Source: Linyphia triangularis
Lineage: Eukaryota > Arthropoda > Arachnida > Araneae > Linyphiidae
Reading direction: 5' to 3'
Assembly: GCA_963978545.1 (NCBI GenBank)
Contig: OZ021732.1
Span: 27,048,623-27,112,622, forward strand
DNA length: 64,000 nt
Shown here: piece by piece, positions 61,801-64,000 of the stretch
How positions within the stretch are numbered: the stretch's first letter is position 1
Layout: each line of letters starts with the position of its first letter
Made by a program: the position numbers and the translations under genes
The notes under the pieces: generated by a model
Databases searched by the model: none
Told to the model about the DNA's origin: nothing
The model's input: the letters and a program-made list of their open reading frames with translations, nothing else

Positions 61801-63430
61801 TTTTTGGAGTCAAGGATGTATTTTTAAGATCTCTTGACCTTTTCAGATAGAAGACTACTACCGATCTTCCAGAGACATTGAATGGGGGATTGTAAATGAA
61901 AATGTTTACATTTTACAGGTGAGAGTATTTTGATAGTTTCTGTAAAAGTACAGAAAAATAGCGTTCAAAAAAGTTTTTTTTTTTTTTTCGTGTTTCTCTA
62001 AAAAATAAAAAACAATTTTTTTCGAATGCCAGTCTTCTTAACTTATGGTTAATAATTGTAGTATGCCGAGAGGCAGCTGCAAATTTTTATACGTACAGAT
62101 CATAATTTTAAATTTTTAGAGAATGCAGAGAAATTTGCGAATCATTGAAGAATCTTGAATCCTTGGAAACTTGTCGCTGTTTTCAAAATGATTAACTTTT
62201 AATCATAGGTGGGGGGGGGGGGGAGAGAGAATCCTTGCTTCATCGAAATTTAAAGAATAGTACTATAATGGTTGAAGGGTAAAAAAAGGACTTTTGACGT
62301 TATGACAGCTTTGGTTATCGGGTTGTAATTCAATTCGTTAGAAGTCTTTTTTTAATACTTTCGGGCGCTTTTGTTCATGCCAAATAGTATTTTAAACTAC
62401 TAGTATTTCATTACATTCTATAAAAATAAATTCGGAATAATATCCGTTGATGAACCGAAACTTTGTAGCAGCTTCATGGACAATTACGAATATTAGGATG
62501 TTTTTTATCCAATTTATCTAAGAGTTGGATTATTTTTAGATGTTTGTTAATTTTATATCAGATTAGCATTCCCCCTCAAACAGTTGGAATTTTTAAGTTT
62601 GTTTTTAACAAAATTAGAATTAATGCCAAATAATATTATAATTGTTATGAATTTTTTTAAAGAACAAAGTAACTTATTTTAGAAGGATTTTGGTAACTAG
62701 ATATGTGTAAAAATATTTACATACTAGATATCGATTCTGGAACAAATCTTCATAAGAAAGTTTTGAAGATTTAATACTTTTCTTTTTCTTCGCAGTCTCG
62801 TCCCGTCACAAATGCAGCTGCAGAAACAGAATTCGAAATGAAACACGAATTAGACTCTCCTATGCGATGTGAAAATGAATATTATACAATAGCTAATGTA
62901 GGGTAAGATTGTTTATTGTTCGTCTATTACAAAACTATTTTATGAAATTTATAAAACAATGTTTTTTTTTATTTGTTCTAATAGCAGATAAGCGACAAAA
63001 TGCTCGAAAGTTTTTTTTTTGCTAATGTTGTATTCAATTTGCCAATATCTAATTATGTAGATCGATTTTACTTCAACATATTGATTATCTTTGAGATATT
63101 TGCAGAACATTAATGTGACTCCCTCCCCCATGGAAATGTACACTCTAAAAAATCTACCTATTCATTTTCCCAAAAATCAGACGCTCGCCACTTACTCTGG
63201 TATTTACAAAAAGTCATCTAATTTTATTGAAGTTATTTTTTCTTTCAGAGAGGTCATGTCAGGTGCATCTTCACCATTAGGGATAGATTTAGTTTGCAAA
63301 TTCTTCAGTAACATACTTAAAGTAAGGTGTTATGTTCTTGAATTTTATAAGCCTGTAATATTTTTAAATGCATTGTACTCTTTTATTTCAGAAAGAAATG
63401 CAACTAACATCGAATATATTTCCATCATAA
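38375..63430 (+). CDS. Phosphoenolpyruvate-synthase / rifampicin-phosphotransferase-like protein, 23 exons
   Basis: Spliced exons 38375-38578, 39690-39949, 40750-40806, 41119-41232, 45791-45906, 45986-46044, 46132-46184, 46333-46454, 48347-48488, 50730-50791, 53953-54065, 54150-54250, 55492-55530, 55642-55769, 57058-57128, 57415-57479, 57762-57909, 58891-59008, 60450-60550, 61847-61918, 62796-62902, 63249-63321 and 63392-63430. All junctions have GT/AG and compatible phases; the total is 2364 nt, giving 787 residues. Residues 1-68 start with a hydrophobic stretch. About 69-390 form a domain of unknown function. About 400-720 are the PPDK/PEP-synthase ATP-binding domain, with GGKG (Lys418), VRSSAT (Arg519), DIEW (Glu703) and LQSRP (Gln715, Arg717). 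Relatives transfer phosphate from ATP through a C-terminal His domain to pyruvate or rifamycin. That domain is absent here: exon 23 stops after 12 codons. Substrate and location are unknown. Confidence 0.85.
38579..39689 (+). other. Intron 1 with three tandem units of about 170-185 bp
   Basis: The phrase CTCAAAATATATTCGTTTA/CTCAAAATATATCCGTTTA and TTTGAGCACT-CAATACTCAA recur at about 39020-39195, 39196-39360 and 39361-39490. A T run of 31 bases lies at 39503-39533 and a (TA)n run near 38616-38637. Confidence 0.65.
39690..39949 (+). CDS. PEP-synthase-like exon 2
   Basis: Reads [19 protein letters not shown], then a beta-rich region ending in [15 protein letters not shown]. It belongs to the N-terminal domain, resembles no catalytic family that I can name, and is GC-richer than the flanking introns. 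Phase 2 donor. Confidence 0.85.
40213..40239. repeat. Poly(T) run in intron 2
   Basis: 27 T bases; a possible retroposon tail without recognisable body. Confidence 0.8.
40750..40806 (+). CDS. PEP-synthase-like exon 3
   Basis: Short exon reading [18 protein letters not shown]. Donor CT|GTAAGT, phase 2; the join to exon 4 gives L-W-K. Confidence 0.75.
41119..41232 (+). CDS. PEP-synthase-like exon 4
   Basis: Reads [20 protein letters not shown], then [16 protein letters not shown]. Acceptor TTGCAG, donor AA|GTAAGT. Confidence 0.85.
41434..41805. other. GC-richer island with a 123-codon open frame in intron 4
   Basis: Composition clearly differs from the surrounding AT-rich intron, and the plus frame is open for 123 codons with many Ser, Cys and Pro residues. 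No domain is recognised and no splice pattern supports an exon. A fragment of a transposable element or processed sequence is the likeliest source. Confidence 0.35.
44218..44237. repeat. Poly(C) run
   Basis: 20 C bases in intron 4, a likely site of sequencing length error. Confidence 0.9.
44653..44959 (+). mobile_element. Relic of a pogo/Tigger-type element
   Basis: The segment begins CAGTCATACCTAGTTAAC and GCTTAACGCGAA, resembling pogo-family terminal repeats. It then carries an open frame ending [15 protein letters not shown]... and KKSVTNFFK, which resembles the C-terminal tail of pogo/Tigger transposases (a short acidic region and a final TxFF). Most of the transposase is missing between the end and this tail. 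Confidence 0.45.
45285..45715. repeat. Direct duplication, left copy (intron 4)
   Basis: Shares with 47212-47787 the blocks TGCAGTTTAT-TCTAATATCC, AACACTAATATGTTCAGAAT, CTTGTT-TTAAGCT-ATTATTAA and GTGGAAAA-GAACATAATT in the same order. Confidence 0.65.
45791..45906 (+). CDS. PEP-synthase-like exon 5
   Basis: Reads [20 protein letters not shown], then [15 protein letters not shown]. Donor G|GTAAGT, phase 1. Confidence 0.85.
45986..46044 (+). CDS. PEP-synthase-like exon 6
   Basis: Encodes [20 protein letters not shown] after TTTTAG. Donor GGG|GTAAAT, phase 0. Confidence 0.75.
46132..46184 (+). CDS. PEP-synthase-like exon 7
   Basis: Encodes [17 protein letters not shown] between TTTTAG and AA|GTAATT. 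The frame was set by its neighbours. Confidence 0.75.
46333..46454 (+). CDS. PEP-synthase-like exon 8
   Basis: Reads [20 protein letters not shown], then [16 protein letters not shown]. Donor G|GTACTT, phase 1. Confidence 0.85.
47212..47787. repeat. Direct duplication, right copy (intron 8)
   Basis: Homologous to 45285-45715 and longer because of T-rich insertions at 47444-47493. Confidence 0.65.
47801..48268. repeat. TTTA microsatellite grading into an 18-bp minisatellite
   Basis: (TTTA)n at about 47810-47890 is followed by related TA-rich units and about a dozen copies of ATATATTTATATTTATTT. The unit length is a multiple of three, which produces a long artefactual open frame with a Tyr-Leu-Phe-Ile repeat. 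Confidence 0.9.
48347..48488 (+). CDS. PEP-synthase-like exon 9
   Basis: Reads [18 protein letters not shown], then [20 protein letters not shown] and YGLFISG. Acceptor TTTCAG about 80 bp after the minisatellite; donor GG|GTGAGC. Confidence 0.85.
48640..48770. repeat. Dispersed repeat R3, copy A (intron 9)
   Basis: Blocks AGCAGATAAG-GACAAAATG, CAATATCTAATTAT and GAGATTTTTACAGAACA recur at 62983-63112 in intron 21. Confidence 0.55.
49173..50004 (-). mobile_element. Non-autonomous Helitron, 832 bp
   Basis: On the minus strand it starts TCTATATATATAATTCTC (50004 downward) and ends with the GC hairpin GGGGGCGGAGCCCCC running into CTAG at 49173. The flanks are A before and T after, as for insertion between A and T without target duplication. 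It encodes no Rep or helicase. An internal inverted repeat lies at 49521-49550 / 49611-49640, with GCGCCAAGAATT in both arms. Confidence 0.8.
50255..50345. repeat. Short tandem repeat of AAGTACTTTATT units
   Basis: Four copies of about 25-28 bp containing ATAAGTACTTTATT and AATTTTAA in intron 9. Confidence 0.75.
50730..50791 (+). CDS. PEP-synthase-like exon 10 (Lys/Pro linker)
   Basis: Reads [20 protein letters not shown], a basic, Pro-rich linker between the N-terminal domain and the ATP-binding domain. Donor C|GTAAGT, phase 1. Confidence 0.75.
50792..53952 (+). other. Intron 10 with AT-rich and T-rich repeats
   Basis: 51171-51520 is a more mixed-composition block starting TGTTATGAATTTTTCC, possibly a solo LTR. 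An inverted pair around GGAAAACGACCTAAGTAC (about 52742) and its inverse (about 52970) is present. T runs occur at 52776-52798, 53062-53075 and 53426-53445. No exon is seen. Confidence 0.5.
53953..54065 (+). CDS. PEP-synthase-like exon 11 (start of the ATP-binding domain)
   Basis: Reads [19 protein letters not shown] and [13 protein letters not shown] with Lys418 matches the nucleotide-binding Lys of the PPDK/PEP-synthase N-terminal domain. Donor ACA|GTAAGT, phase 0. Confidence 0.9.
54150..54250 (+). CDS. PEP-synthase-like exon 12
   Basis: Reads [18 protein letters not shown], the usual VPxGFxVTxxAY motif of the family, then a helix ending LENVTY. Confidence 0.9.
54251..55491 (+). other. Intron 12
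   Basis: No exon is recognised. The block 55020-55370 is GC-richer with short open frames on both strands and could be a repeat fragment. Confidence 0.5.
55492..55530 (+). CDS. PEP-synthase-like exon 13 (39 nt)
   Basis: Very short exon encoding [12 protein letters not shown], with acceptor CTTTAG and donor CT|GTAAGT. It is needed to keep the frame between exons 12 and 14. Confidence 0.7.
55642..55769 (+). CDS. PEP-synthase-like exon 14
   Basis: Reads [19 protein letters not shown] and ends KFAVRSSAT. Arg519 matches the phosphate-binding Arg of the VRSSA motif. Confidence 0.9.
55770..57057 (+). other. Intron 14 with a 19-bp triplicate
   Basis: GAAAAGTATTAATCTCTT is repeated three times at 56048-56094. 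Nothing else is recognised. Confidence 0.6.
57058..57128 (+). CDS. PEP-synthase-like exon 15
   Basis: Reads [18 protein letters not shown] and QGFEE, the conserved loop (ED..ASFAGQ.xTFLN) after the VRSSA motif. Confidence 0.9.
57415..57479 (+). CDS. PEP-synthase-like exon 16
   Basis: Encodes [20 protein letters not shown], the helix following the glycine loop. Donor AA|GTAAGA. Confidence 0.85.
57762..57909 (+). CDS. PEP-synthase-like exon 17
   Basis: Reads [19 protein letters not shown], then CDPVTNNPS and ANYGLGE. The V(Q/E)xMV...GV(L/M)FT and GLGE motifs line the ATP site. Confidence 0.92.
57957..58313. mobile_element. MITE in intron 17
   Basis: Ends AGGCTGATTTACACGTTGCC and, inverted, AAGCAGATTTACACATTGCC form terminal repeats of about 28 bp around 357 bp. 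An internal hairpin TGTCAGCAAC/GTTGCTGACA lies at about 58195-58220. No coding capacity. A hAT-like origin is possible, but the target duplication is unclear. Confidence 0.65.
58891..59008 (+). CDS. PEP-synthase-like exon 18
   Basis: Reads [19 protein letters not shown], then [15 protein letters not shown] and the G.K motif are typical. Phase 1 donor. Confidence 0.9.
59009..60449 (+). other. Intron 18
   Basis: No exon or mobile element is confidently recognised. A T run of about 18 lies near 59532-59549. Confidence 0.5.
60450..60550 (+). CDS. PEP-synthase-like exon 19
   Basis: Reads [20 protein letters not shown], then [14 protein letters not shown], the helix before the DIEW motif. Confidence 0.88.
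60551..61846 (+). other. Intron 19 with a GC-richer block
   Basis: About 60590-61200 is GC-richer than its surroundings, with no recognised gene. No terminal repeats were found. Confidence 0.45.
61847..61918 (+). CDS. PEP-synthase-like exon 20
   Basis: Encodes [18 protein letters not shown] and NVYILQ. Glu703 and Gln715 match the metal and ATP ligands of the family. Phase 0 both sides. Confidence 0.92.
62211..62223. repeat. Poly(G) run
   Basis: 13 G bases in intron 20. Confidence 0.9.
62796..62902 (+). CDS. PEP-synthase-like exon 21
   Basis: Begins SRPVT, completing the LQSRPVT motif, and runs on to the linker [20 protein letters not shown]. Confidence 0.9.
62983..63112. repeat. Dispersed repeat R3, copy B (intron 21)
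   Basis: Matches 48640-48770 in AGCAGATAAGCGACAAAATG, CCAATATCTAATTATGTA and TTGCAGAACA. Confidence 0.55.
63249..63321 (+). CDS. PEP-synthase-like exon 22
   Basis: Encodes [19 protein letters not shown] and SNILK, the start of the segment that in relatives leads to the central domain. Donor AAA|GTAAGG. Confidence 0.88.
63392..63430 (+). CDS. PEP-synthase-like exon 23, ending at a premature stop
   Basis: Encodes [12 protein letters not shown] and then TAA (63428-63430) after TTTCAG. Family members continue for several hundred residues here. The bases after the stop (TATTTTTAAAAAAA) do not resemble a continuing domain, so this is a truncation, an alternative end or a decayed copy. Confidence 0.6.
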   Translation, partial: KEMQLTSNIFPS

Positions 63431-63501
63431 TATTTTTAAAAAAAAATTAATTCCATGTTTCTGCCTTGCGTTAGTGAATCTTTGATTAAAACTTCATTTT
63501 G

Positions 63502-63684
63502 CTAATAGAATTCAAGATCCGATGAGACTTTAAGAGGAAATGGTGGAATAAGTTTAAAGGGAGGAAAGGGGCCATAAATGGCGCTAATAGAATCATGTTT
63601 TTCAGCATCGAGGTGAAGTGTGAAATTATCTTTCTCTTCACTCGTCCAACAAGTGGCTTCGTAAGGAGCAGGCTTGACTGACAA
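63502..63684 (-). CDS. Possible terminal exon of an unknown minus-strand gene
   Basis: On the minus strand, a TTTTGTCAG acceptor-like sequence is followed by an open frame reading KPAPYEATCWTSEEKDNFTL, then SISAIYGPFPPFKLIPPF, ending at TAA. The composition is more protein-like than surrounding frames, but no family is recognised and a second frame is also open. Could equally be 3' UTR of the gene above. Confidence 0.25.
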   Translation of the reverse strand: MSVKPAPYEATCWTSEEKDNFTLHLDAEKHDSISAIYGPFPPFKLIPPFPLKVSSDLEFY

Positions 63685-63969
63685 AATTCAAGCAATCCTT
63701 AACAACAAGACATCTACATCCTAAATGACGATGGTCGGTAGAAACTTTTCAGACTTATCTATTGATGTTTGAAAAATGATAACGTCAGCATTCCCCACAC
63801 GCTGCTTGTCTTCAATATCTTATTTGTTAAGTACAACACCCACCATTTTTAGCAGAAGTTTCCTCAAAGCATTAATTTGTCCATTTTCTTATTTTGCCTA
63901 TACTATATAGCTGATTTTTTAAGAATGAGTTAAGTTAAACATAGATTATGTAATGTTATATTTTTATAT

Positions 63970-63976
63970 TAATAAA
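63970..63976 (+). promoter_or_regulatory. Possible poly(A) signal AATAAA downstream of exon 23
   Basis: AATAAA about 540 bases after the stop. If used, the transcript would end near the right edge of the window, in line with a truncated product. Confidence 0.3.
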
Positions 63977-64000
63977 ATTGTATAATTAAACCTTGTAAAT

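Overview
This is eukaryotic, AT-rich genomic DNA from an arthropod, most likely an arachnid and probably a spider. The reasons are spliced genes with long introns, a dense and varied load of transposable elements, an arthropod-type TATA/initiator promoter, and a phosphoenolpyruvate-synthase-like gene of the kind found in arachnid genomes. The species call is inference. No bacterial operons, rRNA genes or CRISPR arrays are visible.

Layout. 1-1.6 kb: tail of a LINE reverse transcriptase (minus strand) and a tRNA-derived SINE inside an older dispersed repeat. 1.79-7.74 kb: a nearly intact Gypsy-type LTR retrotransposon (minus strand) with 263-bp LTRs that look identical by eye, a TATG target duplication, a tRNA-Pro-like primer site and a 1410-aa gag-pol frame. 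9.3-19.9 kb: a broken cytochrome P450 (CYP2-clan type) gene on the plus strand, with a 1.7-kb Tc1/mariner-like element in an intron. 20.2-21.2 kb: a fold-back element with a second inverted-repeat element at its centre. 21.9-27.8 kb: an autonomous-type Helitron (minus strand) whose Rep-helicase gene carries nonsense and frameshift lesions, bounded on both sides by TA microsatellites. 28-34.5 kb: repeat-rich DNA with a perfect hairpin, a 130-142-bp tandem array hosting a pogo-like MITE, and a Helitron-like 3' end. 34.74-37.97 kb: a 3.2-kb DNA transposon with inverted repeats of about 470 bp and a decayed transposase of a family I cannot assign.

38.1-63.4 kb: the main host gene, on the plus strand. 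It is a 23-exon gene whose exons join in one continuous frame (2364 nt, 787 residues) and encode an N-terminal domain of unknown function followed by a PEP-synthase/PPDK-type ATP-binding domain, with the ATP-site residues in place. The C-terminal phosphohistidine domain usual for the family is not in the window; the frame ends at a stop in exon 23. Its introns hold an 832-bp non-autonomous Helitron, a pogo-like relic, a MITE, minisatellites and a direct duplication shared by introns 4 and 8.

The window therefore holds one probable working host gene (or its truncated form), one dead P450 gene and a record of nested transposition. Exon joins come from splice-site and frame consistency read by eye, without transcripts. 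Repeat families were recognised by comparing segments within this window.
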